A stretch of DNA of 64,000 nucleotides from AP-15 sp963750195 (GCA_963750195.1 CAVVPS010000016.1:992001-1056000), one strand, 5' to 3'; shown: positions 47,459 through 57,659, counted from the stretch's first letter. Program-made: numbers and translations. The notes: generated from the letters alone by a model not told the origin.

Positions 47459-48718
47459 ATGGCCGAAATTCTTCTCGCCTGCCGCGACTGCGGCCAAATT
47501 CACCGTGCCGGCAGCGATCTGCCGCGGCGTCGGTGGCTGCTGTGCCGGCGCTGCGGCGCGCGCTTGTGGCGCCTTCCGTCGGTCGGCCGCGCCGAGCTTC
47601 TCGCCTTTGCCGCCACCGCCGCGATCCTGTTTGTGGCGGCGAACGCCTTCCCACTGTTCGAAGTCGGCGTGGCCGGCGACCAACGCACTAGTGTGATCGC
47701 CAGCGGTGCGGTGGCCCTTGCCGGCTACGGCGGCGGTGTCTCCGCAGTCGCGGCGCTGGTGGCAATGATCTCGGTGGTCATTCCGGCGCTAAGTCTCGCC
47801 CTTGTAGTGATTGCTCTCGTCCGGCTCAACGTCAGCGCTCATAACGGTGCGAACCTGCGGCCGAGGATCGCTGGCATCTGGCGTATCGTGCTTCATTTGC
47901 GCCCGTGGAGCATGCTCGACGTTTATCTGCTCGGCGCCGTGGTCGCCTATACCCGGCTTGGCCAATTGGCCCGAGTTGCGGTCGCCGCCGGTGGCTATGC
48001 GCTCGGGGCTTTGGTTCTTGTGCAGATCCTGATCGAGCAATCGCTCGGCCGCCAGCGCGTCTGGAATGCGATCGACGACCCGGCAAAACACGCGCCCACC
48101 CCGGGGGAACCCTGGATCCTGTGCCTCGAATGCGACCTCGTCGTTGCCGCTACTACCGTCGACGGGGCCGAACGACGGCGCTGCCCGCGTTGCAGCGCGC
48201 GCCTGGTCCCGCGTCGGGCGGGCAGCCTCGCCATCACCACCGCCTTCGCCGCCGCCGGGTACATCCTCTATTTGCCGGCCAATCTTTTTCCAGTGCTGAC
48301 GATTACCCGCTTCGGCCGCACCGACAGCTACACGATCCTCGGCGGTGTACGCGATCTCGCGGAGGCCGGATTGTGGCCACTGGCACTGCTCGTCTTCGTC
48401 GCTTCGATCATCGTGCCGGGGCTAAAGCTTGCCGGGCTCACTTGGTTTCTGATCGCGATCCGGCTGCGCTCGGCGCGGCTGTTGCCGCAGAGAACCGCGC
48501 TTTATCGCTTTGTTGACTTCATTGGGCGATGGTCGAACATCGACGTCTTCGTGGTTTCGATCGTGACCGCGCTGGTGCAGTTTGGGACCTTGGCAACGAT
48601 CGAGCCCGGACCCGGTATCGCGAGCTTTGCCGGCGTTGTCGCGCTGACGATGATCGCGGTAAGCGCCTTTGACCCACGGCTGATGTGGGATGCGGCAGTG
48701 GTGAGGGGGCGAAGTTGA
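47459..48718 (+). CDS. pqiA: Paraquat-inducible protein A (PqiA)
   Basis: Inner-membrane protein of about 419 residues with two PqiA domains. Each has a cytosolic zinc-ribbon pair: CRDC and CRRC near residues 8-32, and CLEC and CPRC near 222-248. About eight helices follow, with FAATAAILFVAANAFPLFE and AAGYILYLPANLFPVL as paired signatures. It works with PqiB/PqiC in lipid transport across the envelope. Its TGA overlaps a TTG start of pqiB. Confidence 0.92.
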   Translation: MAEILLACRDCGQIHRAGSDLPRRRWLLCRRCGARLWRLPSVGRAELLAFAATAAILFVAANAFPLFEVGVAGDQRTSVIASGAVALAGYGGGVSAVAALVAMISVVIPALSLALVVIALVRLNVSAHNGANLRPRIAGIWRIVLHLRPWSMLDVYLLGAVVAYTRLGQLARVAVAAGGYALGALVLVQILIEQSLGRQRVWNAIDDPAKHAPTPGEPWILCLECDLVVAATTVDGAERRRCPRCSARLVPRRAGSLAITTAFAAAGYILYLPANLFPVLTITRFGRTDSYTILGGVRDLAEAGLWPLALLVFVASIIVPGLKLAGLTWFLIAIRLRSARLLPQRTALYRFVDFIGRWSNIDVFVVSIVTALVQFGTLATIEPGPGIASFAGVVALTMIAVSAFDPRLMWDAAVVRGRS

Positions 48719-50406
48719 GCGGCTCGGACCCGTCTGGACCGATGCCCGACGGGCCGCCTGCGCCCGAGCCGAGCGGATGGGCCGGCCTGCCCTGGGTGTG
48801 GGCGGTACCGGTCGTCGCGCTAGTGATTGCCGGGTGGCTCGGGTTTCGCGCGCTGATCGAGCGCGGGCCGACGATCACGATCAGCTTCGAAACCGCGGAA
48901 GGGATCGAAACCGGCCGCACCACGATTCGCTACAAGGACGTCGAGCTCGGCGCGGTCACCAAGGTTGGCCTCAGCCCCGACCGCTCGCGCGCGCAGGTCA
49001 CGGCAACAATGGCGCGCGACGCCGAACCGCTGCTGCGCTCCGACAGCAAATTCTGGATCGTGCGCCCGCGTATCGGGCTTAGCGGCGTCTCAGGGCTGAC
49101 GACCGTTCTCTCCGGCGCCTATATCGGCATGCTGCCGGGGAAGGGCCCGCCCGGCGCCTACTCCTTCACCGGCTTGGAGACCCCGCCGCCTAAGGAAGGC
49201 CTCGTCGACGGTCAAGCCTATACCCTGACCGCCAGAAGGCTTTCCGAGATCAGCGATCAGGCCCCGGTCTATTATCACGGCGTCCAAGTCGGCGAAATCA
49301 CCGGTCACCGACTGTCCGACCGTAACGGCAACGTTGCCGTACAAATCTTCATCTATGCTCCGCACCAAGCCTTGATCCATCCCGACACTCGGTTCTGGGT
49401 CGCGTCGGGGCTGAACGTCTCGATCGGCGCTGAGGGCGTAAAGCTCGCCACCGCGCCCCTGCTGAGCATCCTTTCCGGCGGGATCGTATTCGATACCCCC
49501 GACGAAGCCCTCGGCCGACCGCCCAGCCCGCCTAACTCGCGATTCTGGCTCTATGCTGACGAGAAGGTTGCCGACGAAGCCGCCGAGCCGGCCCGCGTCT
49601 CTTACCGCCTGTATTTTCCGGATGCCGTGCGCGGTGTTGAGGTCGGCACCCCGGTTGACCTGCGTGGCCTGCCGATCGGTCAAGTCACCGGGGTGCAGCT
49701 GGAATACGATCCGACCGCCGACACGATCCGAGAGCCCGTAACCATCGAGGTGGCTCCCCATCGGATCACGCTGGACGGTCAGCGGCTCGACATGTCCGGA
49801 CAGGACCCGGTCGCCGCCACCAACCGAATGTTCGCGCAACTCGTCGCCAAGGGGCTGCGCGCTCAACTGATAAGCGCCAACCTGCTGACCGGCCAGCGCG
49901 CGATCGATTTAGACTTTGTCGACGACGCGCCGCCGGCTCAGGTAGTCTTGGCCAAGCCTTATCCAGAGCTGCCGACTATCGAGGGCGGCAGTATCGAGCA
50001 GGTCACGCGCTCGGCGAGCAAGCTGATGAGCAAGCTCTCCGCATTGCCGCTCGACCAGTTGGTGGGGCAGATTCGCGCGATGGTCAGCCACGCTGACGAG
50101 CTGATCGATCGGCCCGAGGTCAAGCGCTCCTTGCACAACCTCGACCTGACCTTGGCCAATACGGAACGATTGACCCGCGTTGCTGATGTCCAGGTCGGGC
50201 CGCTGTTGCAACGGCTCAACGGCGCTGCCGACCAGATGAGAGCGACCCTCACGATCCTTGGCAACGATCCGGCTGCGAGCAACGATTTGGCGCGCACGAT
50301 GAGCGAGCTGAAAGATGCAGCGCGCTCGATCCGGGTCCTCGCGGACTACCTCGAGCGCCATCCCGAATCGCTGATCAGCGGCAAACCCAACGAGGCCTCG
50401 CGGTGA
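48715..50406 (+). CDS. pqiB: MCE-domain protein PqiB
   Basis: About 563 residues. A transmembrane helix (WVWAVPVVALVIAGWLGF) is followed by three MCE domains: first ITISFETAEGIETGRTTIRYKDVELG, second PVYYHGVQVGEIT, third VGTPVDLRGLPIGQVT. A coiled C-terminus starts near 430. These form hexameric tubes that carry lipids between membranes. I chose TTG 48715, which overlaps the pqiA stop and follows a GAGGGGGCGAAG site; ATG 48685 inside pqiA is less likely. Confidence 0.9.
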   Translation: MSGSDPSGPMPDGPPAPEPSGWAGLPWVWAVPVVALVIAGWLGFRALIERGPTITISFETAEGIETGRTTIRYKDVELGAVTKVGLSPDRSRAQVTATMARDAEPLLRSDSKFWIVRPRIGLSGVSGLTTVLSGAYIGMLPGKGPPGAYSFTGLETPPPKEGLVDGQAYTLTARRLSEISDQAPVYYHGVQVGEITGHRLSDRNGNVAVQIFIYAPHQALIHPDTRFWVASGLNVSIGAEGVKLATAPLLSILSGGIVFDTPDEALGRPPSPPNSRFWLYADEKVADEAAEPARVSYRLYFPDAVRGVEVGTPVDLRGLPIGQVTGVQLEYDPTADTIREPVTIEVAPHRITLDGQRLDMSGQDPVAATNRMFAQLVAKGLRAQLISANLLTGQRAIDLDFVDDAPPAQVVLAKPYPELPTIEGGSIEQVTRSASKLMSKLSALPLDQLVGQIRAMVSHADELIDRPEVKRSLHNLDLTLANTERLTRVADVQVGPLLQRLNGAADQMRATLTILGNDPAASNDLARTMSELKDAARSIRVLADYLERHPESLISGKPNEASR

Positions 50407-50996
50407 GGGCGTGTGTTGTGCTTGCACTGCTAGCCGGTATCCTTGCGGCGTGCAGCTCTCCGCCGAGCAAATATTATGTGCTGAGCGCTCAGCCGGACCC
50501 GGTTCGGCCGGTGCCGGCGGGCTTCGCCAGGACGACGGTTGCGATCGGCGCTATTATGCTGCCGGGAGCGCTCGACAGGCCGCAAATTGCCCGCCGGATC
50601 GGGCCGAACCAGATCGACTATGCCGAATATGACCGCTGGGCCGGACCGCTCGATGAGATGATTCGGCGGGTTCTCGCGGTGGATCTGCGCCCTCGGCTGC
50701 CCGTGGGTACCGTGCTGATCGACAGTGACTCGGTGGCTTCGGCCGATTTGACGATCGCGATCGACATCCGGAGCTTTGACGCCGACAAATCGGGGCGGGT
50801 GACGCTCAATACCAGTTGGGAGATTTTGAACAAAAATACCAAGGTCGTCGGCATTCCAAGCGACGCGATAATAGTCGAATCACCTGCGGGTTCGGACACC
50901 GCGGCAGTGGCCGCCACGATGAGCCGCGCGGTCGCCGCTCTCGCTGGAAATATTGGCTCCAGCATCGGCAGGGAGGCGACGGCAGCGATCCGTTGA
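50403..50996 (+). CDS. pqiC: PqiC lipoprotein (ABC-type transport auxiliary, DUF330)
   Basis: 197 residues. GTG start overlaps the pqiB stop (GTGA). Signal peptide and lipobox LAACSSPPSKYYVLS (Cys near 17) anchor it to the outer membrane. VAIGAIMLPGALDRPQIARRIGPN and WAGPLDEMIRRVLAVDLRPRL are family patterns. It completes the trio with PqiA and PqiB. Confidence 0.9.
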   Translation: MRACVVLALLAGILAACSSPPSKYYVLSAQPDPVRPVPAGFARTTVAIGAIMLPGALDRPQIARRIGPNQIDYAEYDRWAGPLDEMIRRVLAVDLRPRLPVGTVLIDSDSVASADLTIAIDIRSFDADKSGRVTLNTSWEILNKNTKVVGIPSDAIIVESPAGSDTAAVAATMSRAVAALAGNIGSSIGREATAAIR

Positions 50997-51165
50997 TGGC
51001 AGCGGGTGTGGCCGCCTAATCTCTGCGCCTGGCAGGAGAGGGATGCGGGTCACGACGGCTTCGAGAATCGGCAGCAGCGTCTGCAGGCTGGAGAGCTTCT
51101 TCTTGTGCAATAGGATGTGTGCATCTTCTAGTTCGGCGAGCGAGACGTGGACTCGCACGAGACGG

Positions 51166-51312
51166 CCGTACGTGCTCGCCGAGCGTGCCGCGCACCAGCA
51201 CCAGAGCCGCCCCTGCCCCGACCAGCGCCAGCGTACCGGCGACGACGAAGGCGGCGTCGAAACTGACCGTTACGGCAAGGACATAGCCGGTCACGATCGG
51301 CGCCTTCCGACA
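51166..51312 (-). pseudogene. MFS transporter C-terminal fragment
   Basis: APIVTGYVLAVTVSFDAAFVVAG and LALVGAGAALVLVRG look like the last two helices of a sugar-acid-type MFS transporter. No start, and nothing of the first ten helices nearby. A relic. Confidence 0.5.
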
Positions 51313-52031
51313 CCGGCAGGCGCGCGTGCGCGCGAGACGTTCGGCGCTGCAGCTCGGGGGCGATGGATCAGAAGGCTGGCGGTGAGGCTTCGACGACCTG
51401 CTGACCGCTTAGTCATTCCTTGCCGCAGCGCCGCGACCCTGCTTGAGTTCTCCAGCAGCAGGTCGAGCGCTTATCCGCGCTCGTCCAGGGAGTGGTGGAA
51501 GCGGGGTTTCTCGTAGGACGAGTTAAGGATAGGCCGATCGTAAAGGTATTCGCCACCCGCGTTCCTTCGGCTCACGCAAGGCTATCCATCGCTCGGCAAA
51601 TGGCCTCCGTCGAGGAAGCGGAGTATTATCCGCCTTGTCCGCCCCTGTCCATGAGCGCCTTTGCCGTATATTTGCCGTACACGGACCGCTTGGGAGAGGG
51701 TTGAGTTCTTATCTAATTGGAAACTATGGCGTCCCCTACCGAAGTCGTCGCAAAAAGTAAAATCAATCATTTAGACTGGCGAACCGGCTCTACCACCCTC
51801 GTTGAAACCATTGGGGGTTTTTCGCGATTGGCGAACCGCGCGGAAGATGAAGCGCGCGCTCCCCCCGGTCAGTTTGCGGCCTGCCCCCCGGTGGCGCCGG
51901 GGGACAAGCCAATTCGCATACCCGCGGGGACGGACCTGCGCGCACACCCATGCCCCAAAGGGGGCTTGCATGTACACCGTGGGCATAACCGAACTCGTTC
52001 TACGACCCAATCGGACGGGGAGGGCTGAGCC
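51313..52031. other. Gene-poor region
   Basis: About 720 bases without a supported gene. A 103-codon frame at 51717 lacks a ribosome site. Just before 52,032 there is a GGGGAGGGCTG purine run that serves the DUF1376 gene. Confidence 0.4.
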
Positions 52032-52856
52032 ATGTGCAAAGCCTTCCGTTTCATGTCGCTCGATTGGCGCGATCTGTTCGACGAAATCGACGATCTCTCG
52101 CTCGGCGCTCAGCTCGCCGTCGTCAAGCTGATCGGCAAAGGCTGGCACCGCGGCGCACCGCTACCCGACGATAATGCGAAGATCGCCCGCATGCTCGCCG
52201 TCCAGGTGCGAACCTGGCTCAAAATCCAAGTCGAGATCGAGGGGCTGTTTGACCTCTCCGAAGGAGCCTGGAACCACCATCAGTTTAAGCGGGCAAGACA
52301 GCACGCCGAGTGCCGCGCCAAGGCCGGCAGCCGATCCCAAACGCCCGAAAATTCCCCAAAAGTTTGCGATTTTCCAGATCATAAACCCTGGGAAACGAAC
52401 AATCGATCCGCACATAAGAATAAGGACAAAGCTATAGACCCCCTGGGGTCTATAGCGAGGCCCGACGTGCGCGCGCACGCGGTGCCCCAAATAGCCCCTC
52501 CCAATTCTGCTCGACGACAGCGCAAAGGGCGAGCCTCCAGCAATCCCGAAGATCAGCCGCGCGCCTGGCCACGCAGGACGCCGTTCCCGGACGATTGGAC
52601 CCCAACCGCCGCCGACGTCACTCACGCCATGCAGAGAGGCCACGACCATGTCGTCATCGCACGAGAAGCCCAGTCATTTGCAAATTATTACGCCGCTCGC
52701 GGGACGCAATTCGCCGATATCGGCGCAGCCTGGCGGCGTTGGGTTGAGCGCATCGGCCATTTCGAGCCTCGTCGACGGGGCGAACCTCCAAGCATTGCTG
52801 CCGCCATCCTTGCGGGCAGCATGTCGGTCAAGTCTCGTCAGACGTCTTACGGATGA
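52032..52856 (+). CDS. DUF1376 phage/plasmid replication-like protein
   Basis: 274 residues. N-terminal DUF1376-like domain (FRFMSLDWRDLFDEIDDLSLGAQLAVVKLI, then GAPLPDDNAKIARML) as in YdaU-type phage replication initiators. A variable charged middle is followed by a C-terminal DnaT-like segment (FPDDWTPTAADVTHAMQRGHD and FANYYAARGTQFADIGAAWRRWV). Strong purine ribosome site. The last 20 residues may be artificial, as the sequence joins rpoB DNA right after. Confidence 0.7.
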   Translation: MCKAFRFMSLDWRDLFDEIDDLSLGAQLAVVKLIGKGWHRGAPLPDDNAKIARMLAVQVRTWLKIQVEIEGLFDLSEGAWNHHQFKRARQHAECRAKAGSRSQTPENSPKVCDFPDHKPWETNNRSAHKNKDKAIDPLGSIARPDVRAHAVPQIAPPNSARRQRKGRASSNPEDQPRAWPRRTPFPDDWTPTAADVTHAMQRGHDHVVIAREAQSFANYYAARGTQFADIGAAWRRWVERIGHFEPRRRGEPPSIAAAILAGSMSVKSRQTSYG

Positions 52857-52920
52857 GGATGAGGAGTACGGCCCCGACTACGAGGTCGCCGGGTTTGCGC
52901 TGGTGAGGGTGATCGACGAG
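52857..52920. other. Probable junction between unrelated sequences
   Basis: rpoB similarity ends in this interval (after GRYMAEDLV) on one side, and the DUF1376 gene stops at 52,856 on the other. No IS end, repeat or tRNA marks the join. Confidence 0.5.
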
Positions 52921-53924
52921 GTCCTCGGCCATGTAGCGGCCCAGAAGGTCGGCGCGGCCGACCAGCACTTCCTTGGTCGTCTCGGCGATGCGGCGGGCCT
53001 GGCGCGCGGTCAGTTTGGCCTCGGCGTCGGCCACGACCTCGCCGGTGGCGGCGTCGATCAGCGGCTCCAGCAGCTTCACGCCACGGAACGCCTCGGGGTC
53101 GAACGGCCGGCCCAGCCCTTCGGCGTGTGGTCGAACACCACCTGGCCGTAGAAGTAGGAGAGGATCTCCTCCTGGTCCATGCCGCGGATTTCACCGGGCT
53201 CCACCGTCTCGCCCTTGGCCTCGCGCGCCTCGCGCAGCGCCTCGGTGGCGGCGCCTTCCAGCGCGTACAGCAGCGTGGTGACCGGCAGCTTCCGCTTGCG
53301 GTCGATGCGGACGTAGACGAGGTCCTTGCTATCGAACTCGAAATCGAGCCACGAGCCGCGATACGGAATGACCCGCGCGGCGAACAGGTACTTGCCGGAC
53401 GAATGCGTCTTGCCCTTGTCGTGGTCGAAGAACACGCCGGGCGAGCGGTGCATCTGGCTCACGATGACGCGCTCGGTGCCGTTGATGATGAACGTGCCGT
53501 TGTCCGTCATCAGGGGCATGTCGCCCATGTAGACGGGCTGTTCCTTGATGTCGCGGATCGAGCGGGCGCCGGTATCTTCGTCCACGTCCCAGACGATCAG
53601 GCGCAAAATAACTTTCAGCGGCGCGGCGTAGGTCATGCCGCGCTGGATGCACTCCTCGACGTCGTATTTCGGCTCTTCCAACTCGTAGTAGACGAACTCC
53701 AGCCGGCCGCGGCCGGCGAAATCGTCGATCGGGAAGACGGACTTGAAGACTTCCTGCAAGCCGGTATGGGTGCGGCTGTCGGGCGCACGTTCATTTGCAG
53801 GAACGCCTCGTAGCTGGCGCGCTGCACGTCGATCAGGTTCGGCATCGGCGCCACTTCGGGGATGCGCCCGAAGCTCTTGCGGATGCGCTTGCGCCCGGTA
53901 AACGACCTGGTAGATCGCGTTCAT
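52915..53924 (-). pseudogene. rpoB: RNA polymerase beta subunit, N-terminal third only
   Basis: Start MNAI at 53924. After a shift, GRKRIRKSFGRIPEVAPMPNLI; after another, VFKSVFPIDDFAGRGRLEFVYYEL, then TDNGTFIINGTERVIVSQMHR, FFDHDKGKTHSSGKYLFAAR and ALREAREAKGETVEPGE. After a last shift near 53,080, LEPLIDAATGEVVADAEAK continues. About 335 of some 1380 residues remain before the sequence changes abruptly. As rpoB is essential, this truncation must be an assembly break or the organism has another copy. Gene order rplK-A-J-L-rpoB is canonical. Confidence 0.88.
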
Positions 53925-54146
53925 CGAGTGTCCTATCCTGCCTGCCTGCAGCCGGCGCAATGCTCCTCTGCGTCGCCGGATGGCCGAAGGCGCTCCGGGG
54001 CGTCACGACGTCGGATGTGCCGGCCGAACGAACAAAACGGAAAAGCGGGCGGGAATCATCCAATTCCGCCACCCGCCTGTCCGGTCTCCGGCACACGGGC
54101 AGGCGGCCCGAGACCGCCGCCCGGCTGCGTTGTATGCTGTGCTGCG

Positions 54147-54529
54147 TTACTTGACCTCCACGCGTCGCGCCCTGCGTCCTCGAGCATCTTCTGATCTTCG
54201 CGGCCTCGTCCTTGTTCACGCCTTCCTTGACGGGCTTCGGCGCGCCCTCGACCAGGTCCTTGGCTTCCTTCAGGCCCGAGGCCGGTGATGGTGCGGACTT
54301 CCTTGATCACGTTGATCTTCTTGTCGCCGGCCTTGGCCAGGATGACAGTGAACTCGGTCTGCTCCTCGACCGGCGCGGCGGCGGCAGCGGCGGCCGGCGC
54401 GGCAGCGGCAGCGGCGACCGGAGCGGCGGCGGAAACGCCCCACTTCTCCTCGAGCAGCTTCGACAGTTCCGCAGCTTCCAGCACCGTCAGGCTGGAAAGC
54501 TCGTCCACCAGCTTCTGCAAGTCGGCCAT
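54147..54529 (-). CDS. rplL: Ribosomal protein bL12, frameshifted
   Basis: MADLQKLVDELSSLTVLEAAELSKLLEEKW from 54529, an Ala/Pro hinge, then FTVILAKAGDKKINVIKEVRTITGL. A shift near 54,280 breaks the frame; VNKDEAAKI and MLEDAG follow in others, and VEVK-stop ends at 54147-54149. The stalk protein should be about 126 residues. At least two indels. Confidence 0.9.
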
Positions 54530-54622
54530 TTTCGTAGTGTCCCTTAATCTAGACGTTGGTTGGTTCCATGCAAGCCGGCATCGTCCGGCCCGTGCAGCAT
54601 GGCCTGATGCGGTCACGCCGCG

Positions 54623-55150
54623 TCAGCGGCTCTCCGCCTCGTCCTTGTTGGCATAGGCCCCAAAGACCCGAGCGAGCTGTCCGGCCGGGGCCTGCAGCAC
54701 GCCGGCGATCCGCGTGGCCGGGGTCGAAAGCATCCCCAGCAGCCGCGCGCGCAGCGTATCCAGGCTCGGCAGTTCGGCCAGCGCCTTGACCCCGTCCGCA
54801 TCCAGCGTCTGGGTGCCGAGGGCGCCGCCGATCAGCACGAGCTTCTCGTTGGTCTTGGCGAACTCGACGGCCGTCTTCGCCACCGCCACCGGGTCGCGTC
54901 GACCACGCGAGCGCGGTCGGGCCCGTCAGCATGCGGCGAGATGCCGTCGAATCGGGTCCCTTCCAGGGCGAGGTTGGCCAGCCGGTTCTTCGCGACCTTG
55001 AAGGTCGCCCCCGCGGCTCGCATCCTGCGCCGCAGATCCGTCACTTCGGCCACCGTCAGACCCTGATTGCGGGTGACCACGACCATCGACGTGTCGGCGC
55101 AACGCCTGAGCGAGCCCGGCGACGAATTCCCGCTTCTCCGTACGGTCCAG
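54623..55150 (-). CDS. rplJ: Ribosomal protein uL10, frameshifted
   Basis: DRTEKREFVAGLAQ begins near 55,150, where a CTG rather than ATG precedes it. TSMVVVTRNQGLTVAEVTDLRRRMRAAGA and FKVAKNRLANLALEGT are the core. After shifts near 54,940 and 54,890, VAVAKTAVEFAKTNEKLVLIGGALG continues to AGQLARVFGAYANK and the TGA at 54623. About 175 residues; it anchors the L12 dimers to the ribosome. Confidence 0.88.
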
Positions 55151-55473
55151 TCTCGTCTCCGTTCAGGCGCCGGGCAGCGCCGGCGAGCCGCGCCAGGCCG
55201 GGTTACCCATGGACCGATCCCGGCTTCGCCGCCCGAACGGACCCGGTTCGCCTGTCCATCCACGCCGGAACCACCAAGTCCCTCCGACGGCCAGTCCGGG
55301 CGGTCAAATCCTGGCTTCCCCGTCTCCCGCGCGCGGGCCTGCGCGGCCCCTTAAGATCCCGATCGCACGGGGGTCACGTGCGGTCTCGGACAGGTTCGGG
55401 AACGCATCCCGGCCAAGCCCGCTGCGCCCCTGCCCACCGGTCCCGGCGCCCGCCGAAGCGCGGCGTATTCGTG

Positions 55474-56168
55474 TCAGCCGGCCAGGCGTAGCCGACGTCC
55501 ACCCGCACGCCCGGCCCCATCGAGGAGCTGAGCGACGCCTTCTGCATATACGTGCCCTTGGCGCCGGTCGGCTTGGCCTTCTGGATCGCATCCGCCAGCG
55601 CGCGGGCGTTCTCCAGCAGCTTGTCCTCGTCGAAGCTCACCTTGCCGATGCCGGCATGGATGATGCCGGCCTTCTCGGCGCGGAACTCCACCTGGCCGGC
55701 CTTGGCGGCGGTGATCGCGCCCTTCACGTCCATGGTCACGGTGCCCAGCCGCGGGTTCGGCATCAGCCCGCGCGGGCCGAGGATTTTACCCAGCCGGCCG
55801 ACCACGCCCATCATGTCGGGCGTGGCGATGCAGCGGTCGAACTGCGATTTCGCCGGCCTGCACCTTCTCGGCCAGGTCGTCGGCGCCCACCACGTCGGCG
55901 CCGGCGGCCAGGGCCTCCTCGGCCTTCGGGCCGCGCGCGAACACGCCGATGCGCACCGTCTTGCCGGTGCCGTTCGGCAGGCTGGTCAGCCCGCGCACCA
56001 TCTGGTCGGCATGGCGCGGGTCGATGCCGAGGTTCATCGACATCTCGACCGTCTCGTCGAACTTCGCCTTCGAGCCGGCTTCACCAGAGCGATCGCCTCG
56101 GGCAGCGTGTAGGTCTTGGTCCGGTCGACGGCCGCGTAGGCGGCCTTCAGACGCTTGTCCTTCGCCAT
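55474..56168 (-). CDS. rplA: Ribosomal protein uL1, frameshifted
   Basis: MAKDKRLKAAYAAVDRTKTYTLPEAIALV from ATG 56168. After a shift near 56,080, KFDETVEMSMNLGIDPRHADQMVRG and KTVRIGVFARGPKAEEALAAGADVVG continue. After another near 55,850, MMGVVGRLGKILGPRGLMPNP is the L1 signature. The exact end is unclear because of a further shift near 55,490. Starts 4 bases after the rplK stop. Confidence 0.9.
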
Positions 56169-56171
56169 GGC

Positions 56172-56606
56172 TCAGCCCTCCACCACGGTCAGGCCCATCG
56201 AGCGGGCCGAGCCGGCCAGCATGCGCACGGCGCCGTCGATGTCGTTGGCGTTCATGTCCTTCATCTTGATCTCGGCGATCTCGCGCAGCTGCGTCATGGT
56301 CACCCGGCCGACCGCGGCGCCCTTGCCGGCGGTGGTGGTGCCCTTGGTGATCCCGGCCGCCTTCTTCAGGAAGTAGGTGTTGGGCGGGGTCTTCGTGACG
56401 AAGGTGAAGGTGCGGTCGCCGAAGGCGGTGATCACCACCGGGATCGGCATGCCGGGCTCCATCGCCTGCGTGAAGGCGTTGAATTCCTTCACGAACAGCA
56501 TGATGTTCAGGCCGCGCTGGCCAAGCGCGGGGCCGACCGGCGGCGACGGGTTCGCCTTGCCGGCCGGAATTTGCAGCTTGATATAGCCGACGATTTTCTT
56601 CGCCAT
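56172..56606 (-). CDS. rplK: Ribosomal protein uL11
   Basis: 144 residues, intact. GYIKLQIPAGKANPSPPVGPALGQRGLNIM is the N-terminal thiostrepton-loop region, and a C-terminal RNA-binding domain with KGAAVGRVTMTQLREIAEIK follows. Length is typical. Upstream, secE and nusG, which usually precede it, are not found. Confidence 0.96.
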   Translation of the reverse strand: MAKKIVGYIKLQIPAGKANPSPPVGPALGQRGLNIMLFVKEFNAFTQAMEPGMPIPVVITAFGDRTFTFVTKTPPNTYFLKKAAGITKGTTTAGKGAAVGRVTMTQLREIAEIKMKDMNANDIDGAVRMLAGSARSMGLTVVEG

Positions 56607-56756
56607 GATCCCTGGTCCTCAGGTTGCCCCGAAAGGCGGTTACCGAGGGACCGCGGTGCATGCGATGCGGACGCCTTCCGCGCCGGCTGCCCACACTGGG
56701 TCATCCGGGCGCACAGGACGCCTGCCATCTCCCGCGTTCCGATGGAGCGCGGGCGT

Positions 56757-56939
56757 TTAGACCTTGGGAGAACCCCTGTCCAGTGCAATCTGCACCTCAG
56801 GCTCCGCATGCCATGGCATGCTGGCGGTCAATCGCCCGACCAGTTCCCAGGCCAGCGCATCGACCTCGCGGCGGGCGGCGGCGCGCCGCAGGGCGAGATC
56901 GGAGCGGGGTTCCAGGGACGCTTCGTCATCGTCAGGCAT
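56757..56939 (-). CDS. Small hypothetical protein
   Basis: 60 residues from ATG 56939: EPRSDLALRRAAARREVDALAWELVGRLTA, then MPWHAEPEVQIALDRG. Mostly one helix. No family recognised. It lies just upstream of rplK on the same strand. Confidence 0.4.
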   Translation of the reverse strand: MPDDDEASLEPRSDLALRRAAARREVDALAWELVGRLTASMPWHAEPEVQIALDRGSPKV

Positions 56940-57287
56940 CGCACGGCGTCCGGTTCGGCGGGGCGATGATGACCATGAAACCGGCTCTCCCTGAGGCCTG
57001 AAGCGACTCAATTCCCGGCGCGCCGTCCGCGACACCCGCCGGATCACCGCAGCGTGCCCTGCTCCGGGTCAGGCGTCGTGCCGCCGCCGATAGTTGTGCC
57101 GCCGCCGATAGTTATGCCGCCGCCGGGGGTCGTGCCGCCACCGACGCCGTGTGCGGGTATCCACGGTGACCCGTGCCAACAATGATGAATTCGTTCGTTT
57201 TCAATTGGCACGAATTGAGTGAGGCGGGAGGCAAAACGCAAAGCAAAACGCGGCCCATGCGGTGCGAGGCGGCGGGCCGCGCCGCGG
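56940..57287. other. Intergenic region with short tandem repeat
   Basis: 348 bases. From about 57,070 to 57,150 an 18-base unit (TGCCGCCGCCGATAGTTG-like) repeats three to four times. On the minus strand it encodes GGGTTIGGG-type sequence in an open frame without clear start. No other feature. Confidence 0.45.
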
Positions 57288-57491
57288 TCAACGGGCGTGG
57301 CGGGCCATCTGGACGTCGGCCGCGACACCTTCGTGGTCGATGTTCATGGCCTCGTTTTCGACCCGCCGCTGGATCGTGTCCTGCCACCGGGCCGAGACGG
57401 CGAACCAGAGCCGGGCCGGCAGGGGGCGGCGGGCGTTGCGCCGGGCTTCGTCGCGCAGGAGCTGGATCATGGAGTTGGCTGCGATATGCAT
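57288..57491 (-). CDS. Small hypothetical protein
   Basis: 67 residues from ATG 57491 with a GGAGGA site. SMIQLLRDEARRNARRPLPARLWFAVSARWQDTIQRRVENEA is a basic helical stretch. No family known. Confidence 0.45.
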   Translation of the reverse strand: MHIAANSMIQLLRDEARRNARRPLPARLWFAVSARWQDTIQRRVENEAMNIDHEGVAADVQMARHAR

Positions 57492-57659
57492 GGCTGGGTC
57501 CTCCAAATTCGTTGGGTGGACTGTGACAGACCCATGGCAGGCGCCGCAGTGAACGGCGTCACAGGCCGCGCAGAGACCTGGCGGGCGCTTACGCCGCACC
57601 GCCGCGGGGGCTAGCATCCGGCGCCGCGTCCCCACCGCCGCCGCCGGGAGCCTGCGCCG

